Shown here in pieces: positions 1 through 6,784 of a stretch of 13,874 nucleotides of DNA. How positions within the stretch are numbered: the stretch's first letter is position 1; each line of letters starts with the position of its first letter. The notes under the pieces are model-generated. The model saw only the letters and a list, made by a program, of their open reading frames with translations. It was not told where the DNA came from and searched no databases. Both the position numbers and the translations under genes were made by a program. The stretch covers positions 1 to 13,874 of the forward strand of contig JAEORV010000008.1 of assembly GCA_016840695.1 (NCBI GenBank), written 5' to 3'. This DNA comes from Promethearchaeota archaeon (GTDB lineage Archaea > Asgardarchaeota > Lokiarchaeia > Sigyniarchaeales > SOKP01).

Positions 1-1
1 T

Positions 2-820
2 AACGAGCTACAAGAAATAGAAGTTAAAATCAACGAGTCTTTAAAGACAGCAAAAGATGTATATAAGAAAAAGCGCGATTACTGGAACGATAAGGTCAAG
101 AAGCTTAAAGATAAAAAGATTGAATATAAAAACATTTTAGATAACTTTATTGAAGAGAAGAAGAAGGCTCAAAAATTAAAAAACGCTAACGGTAATAAAG
201 TACGATTTGTCGATTTAAAACAAATTAATCGAAAAATTGAAAATTTGGAAAGAATCATCGAAACAGAAAAATTGAATATTACCGAAGAAAATGCGATAAT
301 CGACCAGATCAGAGAGTTGGCAGAAACTAAGCAAAAATTCATGGAAGAACGGCAAGACGACGAGTTTCTTAAGCTTAACCGAAAAATTGAACTCGTGAAA
401 GTCAATTTGAATAAGATCTACGAACAATTAAATAAATGGTCAAATAAATCCCAGGACAATCACGCAAAAATGCTCGAACTTTACGATAAGGTTAGCGAGT
501 TAAAGGATAAAAAGAAAAGAATGGAAGAAGATTTAATAAAAAATAAGCAGGCCGCTGACGATTATCACGAGCAATTTTTAGAACTCATGAATCAAAGAAA
601 GAAGATTCCAAAGGGCAAGCGTCCTTACAATCATTCTAACAAGGGACAAAGGTCTTCTAAGAAACCGAAAAAAATGACCTTTACCAACAAAAAGAGGAGT
701 GAAAATGAATTGCTCGAAAAAATGAAACAAGAAAAGCTCGCAACAGCGCTGGAAAAACAGAAAGCGGGAAAGAAATTGAATTTGTACGAGGCCCGCCTTA
801 TTTTTGAAAAATCCGAGTAA
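2..820 (+). CDS. Archaeal coiled-coil protein (COG1340-like), C-terminal part, 5' end outside window
   Basis: The frame is open from the first bases of the window, so the start lies outside it and about 272 C-terminal residues are visible. The sequence is extremely rich in Lys, Glu, Asn and Gln, with heptad-like hydrophobic spacing over roughly the first 200 visible residues, indicating long coiled-coil helices. A basic, Pro/Gly/Ser-containing linker follows (residues around IPKGKRPYNHSNKGQ and SSKKPKK). The protein ends in a short Leu/Lys helix with the tail KAGKKLNLYEARLIFEKSE. A helix of the type 'LEKxKxGKKLxLxE' at the C-terminus is typical, from memory, of the uncharacterised archaeal coiled-coil family COG1340, sometimes misannotated as phosphoserine phosphatase. 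No catalytic motif or membrane segment is visible. Its role is unknown. A TTG at 245 could be mistaken for the start, but the reading frame and coiled coil continue upstream of it. The next gene, lysS, follows on the same strand after 113 bases. Confidence 0.75.
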   Translation, partial: NELQEIEVKINESLKTAKDVYKKKRDYWNDKVKKLKDKKIEYKNILDNFIEEKKKAQKLKNANGNKVRFVDLKQINRKIENLERIIETEKLNITEENAIIDQIRELAETKQKFMEERQDDEFLKLNRKIELVKVNLNKIYEQLNKWSNKSQDNHAKMLELYDKVSELKDKKKRMEEDLIKNKQAADDYHEQFLELMNQRKKIPKGKRPYNHSNKGQRSSKKPKKMTFTNKKRSENELLEKMKQEKLATALEKQKAGKKLNLYEARLIFEKSE

Positions 821-861
821 TTATTTATCGCATCATTAATAGAAATACTAATTAAATCGCT

Positions 862-876
862 ATTCTATATCTATTA
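862..876 (+). promoter_or_regulatory. Possible TATA-type promoter of lysS
   Basis: The gap between the coiled-coil gene and lysS is AT-rich. It contains ATTCTATATCTATTA about 65 bases before the lysS ATG, which would give a leader of about 40 bases. The match is weak and other AT-rich stretches (around 900-913) could serve. Otherwise the 821-933 gap shows only a small AGAAA/TTTCT inverted repeat near 895-905. Confidence 0.3.
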
Positions 877-924
877 TCATCTGTGATCTAAAATAGAAAA
901 TTTCTTTTAAAATCGTTAATTATT

Positions 925-929
925 GTGAT
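925..929 (+). promoter_or_regulatory. GTGAT Shine-Dalgarno element of lysS
   Basis: GTGAT is complementary to the ATCAC part of the conserved 3' end of archaeal 16S rRNA (GATCACCTCC). It sits 4 bases before the ATG at 934. Read naively, this GTG is an in-frame start, but it is better explained as the ribosome-binding site. The same arrangement recurs before the GPH transporter gene and rpl13. Confidence 0.65.
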
Positions 930-933
930 TATA

Positions 934-2442
934 ATGAGCAATTTTGAAAACTTGAAATTTGACGAGTTTAAAGTCAACAAGATGAAAAAACTCGTCGAAA
1001 TGGGTGTGAATTGTTATCCTTACAGATACGAGCGAAAAGTAGTCCTCAACGAAATTAAAGAAAAATATAAGGACGTTACTCACGATAAATCCGAGGAGGA
1101 AGAAATAACCGCGGGTTATATTTACAACATTCGTCAACACGGTCGAGTCATTTTTGTTGATTTAAAAGACGAGAATGGGAGTATTCAGCTATACTTGAGA
1201 GAGGATAGTCTTGGAAAGAGTAATTTCAAGAACTTTAAAGAATACATTGAGACGGGAGATGTCATAGGAGTAAAAGGAAATATTTTCAGGACGAAAATGG
1301 GTGAAATAACCATGTGGGTAAACGATTACGAAATTTTATCCAAATCTCTTTGTCCCTTACCAGAAAAATTTCATGGCCTTAGAGACGTGGAGAAACGATA
1401 CAAACAACGTTATGTCGACTTGAAAGTAAATGAGGACATCAGGCAACTTTTTAAAATCAGAAGCAAAGTGGTATCATTTATTAGGAGATCTTTAGATAGA
1501 CAAGGATTTTTGGAGTTTGAAACGCCTGTTTTGCAACCTTTATACGGAGGAGCAAATGCTAAACCTTTCACGACTCATCACAATTTTTTAAAACAAGATT
1601 TGTACTTGAGAATCGCTCCCGAATTATACTTGAAAAGATTAATAGTAGGGGGATTCGAAAAAGTCTATGAAATAGCTCGAAATTTTAGAAACGAAGATAT
1701 CGATACAACTCATAATCCAGAATTTTCAATGTTAGAGCTATACGAGGCATACAAAGATTACAACGACATCATGAACCTCTGTGAAGACTTGATATCTGAA
1801 ACAATTTTTGAAGTTTTTGGGAAAAACGAGATTGAATTTAATAATACTAGGATTGATCTCAAGAAACCCTGGAAAAAGATCACCATGGAGGACGCCGTAA
1901 AGGAATACGGTGAAATTGACATTTATACACACGATCTTGAAGAGCTAAGGAAAATCTCATTAGAAAAGGGGTTTGAAAATTACGATAAGGCAAGTACGCA
2001 CGGCGAATTTTTAGTTGTCTTTTTTGAGAATTTAGTAGAAAAGAACATTTCCCAACCCACGTTCATCTATGATTTTCCAATAGAAGTATCACCATTAGCA
2101 AAAAAACACAGGGTAAAAGAAGGCTTCACGGAAAGATTTGAATTGTTCATAGGAGGGTACGAGATCGCAAATGGATTTTCTGAGTTAAACGATCCTATCG
2201 ATCAAAAAGAAAGGTTTGAAGCACAAGATAAAAAGAGACGGTCAGGGGATCTCGAAGCTCACGTAATTGATTACGATTACATCAACGCTTTAGGGTACGG
2301 AATGCCGCCAACCGGAGGAATTGGTATTGGAATCGATAGATTGGTCATGCTTCTTACAAATAAAACCTCGATAAAAGAAGTGATCTTATTTCCTCAAATG
2401 AAGACGCAAAAAAATGTCGAAGACTCTAACGAGGAGAAATAA
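934..2442 (+). CDS. lysS: Lysyl-tRNA synthetase, class II
   Basis: Charges tRNA-Lys with lysine in the cytoplasm, using ATP. The protein is 502 residues from the ATG at 934, normal for class II LysRS. An N-terminal OB-fold anticodon-binding domain (about residues 55-140, with ITAGYIYNIRQHGRVIFVDL) leads into the class II catalytic domain. Motif 1 is at about 190-211 (GFLEFETPVLQPLYGGANAK), motif 2 at about 249-268 (RNFRNEDIDTTHNPEFSMLE), and motif 3 at 461-470 (GGIGIGIDRL) with the ATP-binding Arg. TLHNPEF-like and GFSELNDP (414-421) signatures are characteristic of LysRS among class IIb enzymes. An upstream in-frame GTG at 925 would add three residues, but that GTG lies in a GTGAT Shine-Dalgarno element, so ATG 934 is chosen. 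Many archaea use the unrelated class I LysRS, so this class II enzyme is phylogenetically informative. The last dozen residues are charged and probably disordered. Confidence 0.95.
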   Translation: MSNFENLKFDEFKVNKMKKLVEMGVNCYPYRYERKVVLNEIKEKYKDVTHDKSEEEEITAGYIYNIRQHGRVIFVDLKDENGSIQLYLREDSLGKSNFKNFKEYIETGDVIGVKGNIFRTKMGEITMWVNDYEILSKSLCPLPEKFHGLRDVEKRYKQRYVDLKVNEDIRQLFKIRSKVVSFIRRSLDRQGFLEFETPVLQPLYGGANAKPFTTHHNFLKQDLYLRIAPELYLKRLIVGGFEKVYEIARNFRNEDIDTTHNPEFSMLELYEAYKDYNDIMNLCEDLISETIFEVFGKNEIEFNNTRIDLKKPWKKITMEDAVKEYGEIDIYTHDLEELRKISLEKGFENYDKASTHGEFLVVFFENLVEKNISQPTFIYDFPIEVSPLAKKHRVKEGFTERFELFIGGYEIANGFSELNDPIDQKERFEAQDKKRRSGDLEAHVIDYDYINALGYGMPPTGGIGIGIDRLVMLLTNKTSIKEVILFPQMKTQKNVEDSNEEK

Positions 2443-2456
2443 TATAGAATGCCATA

Positions 2457-2468
2457 ATTAATTTTTTG
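2457..2468 (+). terminator. Possible T-rich terminator after lysS
   Basis: A six-T run in a TAATTAATTTTTT context lies about 20 bases after the lysS stop and before the promoter of the next gene. Archaeal intrinsic termination commonly uses T-runs without a stem. There is no convincing hairpin here. Confidence 0.3.
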
Positions 2469-2481
2469 GTACGTAATATCG

Positions 2482-2500
2482 TGGAAAAATTATATAAATA
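2482..2500 (+). promoter_or_regulatory. Archaeal promoter (BRE + TATA box) of the amidohydrolase gene
   Basis: TTATATAAATA at 2490-2500, preceded by a purine-rich TGGAAAAA that fits the TFB recognition element, is the best TATA box in the window. Transcription would start near 2520, leaving a leader of about 25 bases before the TTG start at 2547. Confidence 0.6.
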
Positions 2501-2546
2501 ACCAAACCTAAACCTATAGTAATTTTTATTTTTTACTTGCGATTGG

Positions 2547-3449
2547 TTGGTCAAGCTGATTATTGATGCTCATTGTCATATTTGGGAAGAAAGGCTCCTG
2601 TCTGCCGAAATGAAAGAGAAATATATTGATTTGGCGAAGGAATTTGATTGCGATCCTTCCCTCATAATTGACATTAATCACGAAAAGTTACTCCTGCAAA
2701 TGGACGAAGCGGGAATAGACAAGGCGGTATTGCTTGCATTAGATTATGGGACTCTTTTTAAACTAAAAACGTACAAGCTCTACAATAGCTACGTGGCAGA
2801 CATAGTGAGAAAACACCCGGATAGGTTTATTGGATTTGCGGGAATAGATCCTCGAAGGGGTAATAGAGCCATCGAGGAACTCGAAAGATGCGTGAAGATG
2901 GGACTAAAAGGTGTTAAATTATGGCCACTAACGGGATTTTTTCCCGATAATCCGGAATTTTATCCGTTTTACGAACACATCGAAGAGTTGGGCTTGACAA
3001 TCTTATGCCATACTGGTTCGAGTCCTCCAGGAACGTACATGAAATATAATAGACCCGCGCATATCGATACCATTGCCGTGGATTTTCCAACGATCAAGAT
3101 CATAATGGCTCATGTCGGCGTTCCTTGGCACAACGAAGCAATCTCTGTCGCAAAAAAGAACGAAAACGTGTTCTTTGACATTTCTTCATTACAAGTTGCC
3201 TATAAAAACGCTCCCTTTTTTTTCTATCAAACGCTCGTTGAGGCTAAGATGAAGTGTGGAGTGGAAAAAATACTTTTTGGGTCTGATTGGCCGTTATTCG
3301 TACCTCACATATCTCAAAAGGAATGGGTTCACGCAATAAAGAACTTGAAAATTCCAGAACCAATGAAATCATTGGGCTTTCCAGCCTTTTCTGACGAGGA
3401 AAAAACAATGATTCTAGGAGGTAATGCGGCTAAAATACTTAGTATTTAA
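2547..3449 (+). CDS. Amidohydrolase-2 family metal-dependent hydrolase or decarboxylase
   Basis: A 300-residue TIM-barrel enzyme of the amidohydrolase-related family (PF04909/COG2159), which includes ACMSD-type decarboxylases and lactone hydrolases. The metal-binding HxH is at H9/H11 (DAHCHIW). Further metal or catalytic positions are H155 (LCHTG), H189 (MAHVG) and D247 (FGSDWP); the family's GVKLWP segment is at 122-127. The C-terminal GGNAAKIL (291-298) is the usual closing signature. There is no signal peptide or membrane segment, so it is cytoplasmic. The start is TTG at 2547: it begins directly at the first barrel strand (VKLIIDAHCH), and there is no in-frame ATG nearby upstream. No clear Shine-Dalgarno precedes it. 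It has its own promoter and ends 10 bases from the convergent methyltransferase gene, so it is probably monocistronic. The substrate cannot be inferred; no pathway neighbours are present. Confidence 0.85.
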   Translation: MVKLIIDAHCHIWEERLLSAEMKEKYIDLAKEFDCDPSLIIDINHEKLLLQMDEAGIDKAVLLALDYGTLFKLKTYKLYNSYVADIVRKHPDRFIGFAGIDPRRGNRAIEELERCVKMGLKGVKLWPLTGFFPDNPEFYPFYEHIEELGLTILCHTGSSPPGTYMKYNRPAHIDTIAVDFPTIKIIMAHVGVPWHNEAISVAKKNENVFFDISSLQVAYKNAPFFFYQTLVEAKMKCGVEKILFGSDWPLFVPHISQKEWVHAIKNLKIPEPMKSLGFPAFSDEEKTMILGGNAAKILSI

Positions 3450-3459
3450 AAAAAAGGTT

Positions 3460-4530
3460 TTAAAGCATTTCCTTAATTGATTTAGCGAGAGATACAGCCA
3501 TTAAGGGAGGGACGGCGTTTCCCACTTGTTTGTATTTCTGATTCAAACTTCCTTTAAACACGTAATCGTCTGGAAATGATTGTAACCTCGCAGCTTCGCG
3601 AACTGAGATCGCTCTATCTTGAATTGGGTGGATAAAACGCCCTGGAGCACTGATACACCCGCAATTCCCCGTAATGGTATCAGCAGGTTTATCCAAGTGT
3701 AACCGTCCGTATATGTTTGGATATCCGCTCTTGAGTTGAAATTCTTTGGGTAAAGAAGCGTGATTTTCACCTGGTTTAATGTGCGATATTCGTTCCCTCA
3801 CGACCTTACCATGATTTGGAGCAAAGTGATTACTCAATTTTCTTGAGTTCTTCCTCAAATACTTCTGATAGCTGGTTTTCGGGGGAGATATGTAATCTAA
3901 AGTCATTTCATCCCGACATTTTTTCCTGAAAGGAGGGAGATCTAAGATGTCAGAAATCGCGTCTTTCACTAAATGAGAATTATTCCCATTTTCTTTATGA
4001 AGTTTAATTACTTTAGAATTGCCTTTGAATCCGATGAAGAAAACGCGCTTTCTTTTTTGGGGGACTCTATGATCTAGCGCGCGCATTTTTTCTACTTGAC
4101 AAGAGTAATTTATGTCTTGATACATTTTTTTTATCTTCTTTACTACTCCCCCATTATCCATTGATAAAATACCCGGAACGTTTTCCATTACAAAGAATTC
4201 AGGTTGAAAGAAATCTACCCACTTTATGAAGTAAAAAATCATTGTATTACGAGGATCATTGATATTTCGATTCCCAACGGAAGAATATCCTTGACAGGGG
4301 GGTCCACCAATAATTCCATCAATTTCTTTATTATTGAGGTGTTTATGTGCAATCGCCTCGCAATTTATTAATGTTATATCTTTGTTCAAACAAGTGGAGT
4401 CTTGATTATTGTGTTTATACGTTTCGCAATACACTTTCTCAAGCTCGACAGAAAGAACGATTTGAAAATTCGCTTGTTTAAACCCGAGAGACAAGCCTCC
4501 AGCTCCAGAAAAAATATCAATGATCTTCAT
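3460..4530 (-). CDS. DNA (cytosine-5-)-methyltransferase
   Basis: Transfers a methyl group from S-adenosylmethionine to C5 of cytosine within a short DNA target. The 356-residue protein has the conserved motifs in the standard order. Motif I (AdoMet) is DIFSGAGGLSLGF (5-17); motif IV is GGPPCQGYS with catalytic Cys79; motif VI is ENVPG with Glu116. Motif VIII is QKRKR (158-162), followed by a target-recognition region at about 170-290; motif IX is REAARLQSFPDDY (311-323) and motif X is QVGNAVPP (335-342). All catalytic residues are intact and the length is normal for a single-target enzyme. The recognition sequence cannot be read from the protein. It is transcribed divergently from a T/G-type mismatch glycosylase with 62 bases between start codons, and no endonuclease gene is in the window. 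The ATG at 4530 is the only reasonable start, placing motif I at residue 5. No Shine-Dalgarno is visible, so the message may be leaderless or short-leadered. Confidence 0.95.
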   Translation of the reverse strand: MKIIDIFSGAGGLSLGFKQANFQIVLSVELEKVYCETYKHNNQDSTCLNKDITLINCEAIAHKHLNNKEIDGIIGGPPCQGYSSVGNRNINDPRNTMIFYFIKWVDFFQPEFFVMENVPGILSMDNGGVVKKIKKMYQDINYSCQVEKMRALDHRVPQKRKRVFFIGFKGNSKVIKLHKENGNNSHLVKDAISDILDLPPFRKKCRDEMTLDYISPPKTSYQKYLRKNSRKLSNHFAPNHGKVVRERISHIKPGENHASLPKEFQLKSGYPNIYGRLHLDKPADTITGNCGCISAPGRFIHPIQDRAISVREAARLQSFPDDYVFKGSLNQKYKQVGNAVPPLMAVSLAKSIKEML

Positions 4531-4533
4531 GTG

Positions 4534-4570
4534 TCTATATATAGAAGTATAATTTGGGAGTTAATAAATA
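4534..4570. promoter_or_regulatory. Interleaved divergent promoters of the methyltransferase and glycosylase genes
   Basis: A 12-base perfect palindrome TCTATATATAGA (4534-4545) is a good TATA box for the rightward glycosylase gene: start expected near 4566, leader about 27 bases. On the other strand, TTATTTATTAA (complement of 4560-4570) is a TATA box for the leftward methyltransferase: start expected near 4540, leader about 10 bases. Each box therefore lies on the predicted start point of the other promoter. This is predicted from spacing only. Confidence 0.45.
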
Positions 4571-4592
4571 ATACGTTTGACTTAATACACTA

Positions 4593-5240
4593 ATGACTGG
4601 AGAGAAGAAATATTCTGTCGTTCGAGAGAATCTTTTAGAATGGTACGACGAAAACAAGCGAGAATATCCATGGAGAAAAACTACAAGTCTTTTCCAGATT
4701 TTAATCACGGAAATCTTACTCCAGAAAACGATTGCAAGTAATGTGAATAACCTTTATGACGATTTTTTTAAAAAATATAAGGATTTTACTGCAATAAATA
4801 ATGCAAATATCAAGTCCCTTCAATTAGATATCAAGAGTTTAGGATTATCTAACAAGCGTTCAAAAATCTTGAAAAGCTTGAGCGAGATGATTATCTCGAA
4901 GTTTAATGGTAAAATACCCGAAGATCCGATGGTGTTAAAAGAAATCAATGGAATTGCAGAGTACGTGAGTAATGCGTATGCTTGCTTTGGCTTGAACCAT
5001 CGAACGCTCTTTCACGATGTAAACATAAAAAGAATTATTGAAAGAGTGTTTAAAATACCCATTAATACCAAGAGGAACGAGCTTATCAACGAGCAATTAT
5101 ACATGCTACTACCAGACGACGATTCAAAGCATTTTTATTGGGCTTTACTCGATTTTGGAAGCAATATCTGCGCCAAGAAAAACCCAAAATGCCAAATATG
5201 CCCCATTTCTGATTATTGCCATTATTTCTTTACCAGTTAG
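4593..5240 (+). CDS. Iron-sulfur HhH-GPD DNA mismatch glycosylase, probable T/G-specific (Mig.MthI-like)
   Basis: A 215-residue DNA repair enzyme of the endonuclease III/MutY superfamily. It begins with the MutY/Mig-type LLEWYDENKREYPWRK and has catalytic-pocket Glu40 in ITEILLQKT. The helix-hairpin-helix is at about 116-132 (EINGIAEYVSNAYA), with Tyr124 where Mig.MthI has its active-site Tyr and MutY has Ser. Catalytic Asp142 lies in FHDVNIKRI. The [4Fe-4S] site is C193, C200, C203 and C209 (C-X6-C-X2-C-X5-C). The segment KSLGLSNKR (81-89) closely matches Mig.MthI as I recall it. It lacks the C-terminal 8-oxoguanine-sensing domain that lengthens MutY to about 350 residues. Together with the divergent cytosine-C5 methyltransferase, this points to removal of T from T:G mismatches arising by 5-methylcytosine deamination. 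ATG 4593 is the start; no Shine-Dalgarno is evident. The alternative is a truncated MutY, judged less likely because of Tyr124 and Ala48. Confidence 0.85.
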   Translation: MTGEKKYSVVRENLLEWYDENKREYPWRKTTSLFQILITEILLQKTIASNVNNLYDDFFKKYKDFTAINNANIKSLQLDIKSLGLSNKRSKILKSLSEMIISKFNGKIPEDPMVLKEINGIAEYVSNAYACFGLNHRTLFHDVNIKRIIERVFKIPINTKRNELINEQLYMLLPDDDSKHFYWALLDFGSNICAKKNPKCQICPISDYCHYFFTS

Positions 5241-5311
5241 CATCACTCGCACTAAAATGTAATTTTATTTCGTGAGATTTTACAAAAATTTTAATTTTAT
5301 TGCATGTTTAT

Positions 5312-5346
5312 GTGATCATCAATTCAGAAAAAAACGATTTGATCAC
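5312..5346 (+). promoter_or_regulatory. 7-base inverted repeat GTGATCA/TGATCAC in the glyA leader
   Basis: GTGATCA (5312-5318) and TGATCAC (5340-5346) are exact inverted copies separated by 21 bases, ending 2 bases before the TTG start of glyA. The right arm contains TGATC, which can act as the Shine-Dalgarno element for TTG 5349 (spacing 4). Pairing of the arms in RNA would hide this element; alternatively the arms could be a protein-binding dyad on DNA. Function is not shown. The rest of the 5241-5348 gap is AT-rich with no clear TATA box. Confidence 0.4.
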
Positions 5347-5348
5347 AC

Positions 5349-6677
5349 TTGAGTAAAAAATTAGAAGAAATCCGTTCAATTTTGATGGAACACCACGATG
5401 AAATAAGCAACGCAATACCTTTAATTGCTTCAGAAAACGTTACAAGCCCCGCTGTGAACGAAGCAATCGTTTCCGACTTTTCCCACCGATATGCTGAAGG
5501 ATGGGTAGGTCAGCGCGTGTACGCAGGATGCAAGTTCATAGATAAAGTGGAGCAAATATGTATTGACCTTACTAAGGAGTATTTTAATTGTTGTTTTGCC
5601 GATGTACGTCCTGTTTCTGGAGTCATGGCTAACTTGGTCTTGTATAATGCTTTTACTTCCCGGAATAATGGTAAAATGATGGCAATGCCCATACCCAAAG
5701 GAGGACATATAAGTCATGCCCCCTATGAAACGTCCTCTGGACGAAGGATCTACGGAACTGCGGGAACCGTGAGAGGTTTAGAGATAAAATACCTTGCGTT
5801 TGACGAAGAAAATATGAATTTGGACGTGGATGAATCTGCAAAAGCAATAAGGGAATTTGAACCAGAAATGATCTTGTTTGGTGGTTCAGTCTTTTTATTT
5901 CCTCATCCTGTCAAGGAATTAAGCGAAGTTGCTAAGGAGATAGGGGCCTCTGTAGGTTATGATAGCGCTCACGTTGCAGGTTTGATTGGTTCAGGCTATT
6001 TTCAGGATCCATTGAGAGAAGGGGCGGACGCCATGAGCCTCAGTTGCCATAAAACCTTACCAGGACCACAAACAGGAGCAGTAGTTTCTGATAGGGAAGA
6101 TCTAGTCGATGATTTAAAAAATGCGGCCTTTCCATCGTTGTTTAGCAATCATCACTTGCATAATGTTGCGGGTTTTGCTGTTGCACTGACAGAAATGCTT
6201 GAATTTGGAAAAGAATATCATAAAAAAGTAATCGAAAACGCTCAGGCATTTGGAACCGCATTAAACGAGCGAGGATTTAATGTCCTATGTGAACACTTAG
6301 GATTTACGAAATCCCACCAGGTCGTTATTAACATAGTTGACTTTGAGAAAACTGTTGGTTTAGGAGGAGATATCGAACGCTTGCTTGAGGATGCGAATAT
6401 CATAATAAATAGGAACCTCTTACCTTGGGACATAAGAGAAGGAAGACATTACATGAATCCCGGAGGTTTAAGGTTAGGAACCTCTGAAATCACTCGTTTA
6501 GGAATGGGCAAAAGCGAAATGGTGGACATCGCTGAATTCTTCAAGAAATTAATAATTGATCAAAAGGATCCGAAGAAAGTCAGAGAAGAAGTGGCCGAAT
6601 TTCGAAAAAATTTTCAAGAAGTAAAGTATTGTTTTAATACCCCAAATAAGGCTTATGAATATCTGAAATTTTATTAA
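5349..6677 (+). CDS. glyA: Serine hydroxymethyltransferase (archaeal type)
   Basis: A PLP enzyme that interconverts serine and glycine while passing a one-carbon unit to a tetrahydropterin (H4folate or H4methanopterin; which one cannot be read here). It is 442 residues, cytoplasmic. Visible signatures are IPLIASEN with catalytic Glu29, the conserved SHRYAEG (45-51), GGHISH (118-123), and LFGGSVFLFPHPV (176-188), which is typical of archaeal SHMT. GYDSAHVAGLI holds Asp205 (PLP pyridine) and His208, the PLP Schiff-base Lys235 lies in SCHKT, and GLRLGTSE holds Arg374 (substrate carboxylate). The FSNHHLH and GFNVLCEHLGFTKSHQV segments also match archaeal homologues. The residue before His-Lys is Cys233 instead of the usual Thr (THKT). 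The start is TTG: it is the first start codon at the expected N-terminus, with no nearby ATG, and TGATC at 5340-5344 provides a ribosome-binding site. It appears to be a single-gene unit upstream of the rpoD cluster. Confidence 0.93.
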   Translation: MSKKLEEIRSILMEHHDEISNAIPLIASENVTSPAVNEAIVSDFSHRYAEGWVGQRVYAGCKFIDKVEQICIDLTKEYFNCCFADVRPVSGVMANLVLYNAFTSRNNGKMMAMPIPKGGHISHAPYETSSGRRIYGTAGTVRGLEIKYLAFDEENMNLDVDESAKAIREFEPEMILFGGSVFLFPHPVKELSEVAKEIGASVGYDSAHVAGLIGSGYFQDPLREGADAMSLSCHKTLPGPQTGAVVSDREDLVDDLKNAAFPSLFSNHHLHNVAGFAVALTEMLEFGKEYHKKVIENAQAFGTALNERGFNVLCEHLGFTKSHQVVINIVDFEKTVGLGGDIERLLEDANIIINRNLLPWDIREGRHYMNPGGLRLGTSEITRLGMGKSEMVDIAEFFKKLIIDQKDPKKVREEVAEFRKNFQEVKYCFNTPNKAYEYLKFY

Positions 6678-6702
6678 TTTTTATCCTTCCATTTTTTTGA
6701 TT
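6678..6702 (+). terminator. T-rich terminator region after glyA
   Basis: Immediately after the glyA stop come two T-runs (TTTTT then ATTTTTTTG) within about 25 bases, which fits stem-less archaeal termination. A 14-base palindrome AAAACTTAAGTTTT (6712-6725) follows just downstream. Confidence 0.4.
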
Positions 6703-6784
6703 TAAAACAGAAAAACTTAAGTTTTAGGGCACATTTTAGGTATCATTCACATTCTATTAAAAATTTAATAATTGATTGAATATC

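Noticed and set aside
245..247. TTG at 245 as the start of the left-edge coiled-coil gene
   Set aside because: The frame is open and of the same coiled-coil character from base 2 onward, so the gene starts outside the window.
2547..3449. The amidohydrolase as a component of the methyltransferase module (for example a nuclease)
   Set aside because: Its motifs are those of a TIM-barrel amidohydrolase-2 enzyme, it has its own promoter, and it is convergent with the methyltransferase.
6712..6725. Perfect 14-base palindrome AAAACTTAAGTTTT between glyA and rpoD
   Set aside because: About one such AT-rich palindrome is expected by chance in a window of this size and composition; there is no second copy or other support, so it is only noted.
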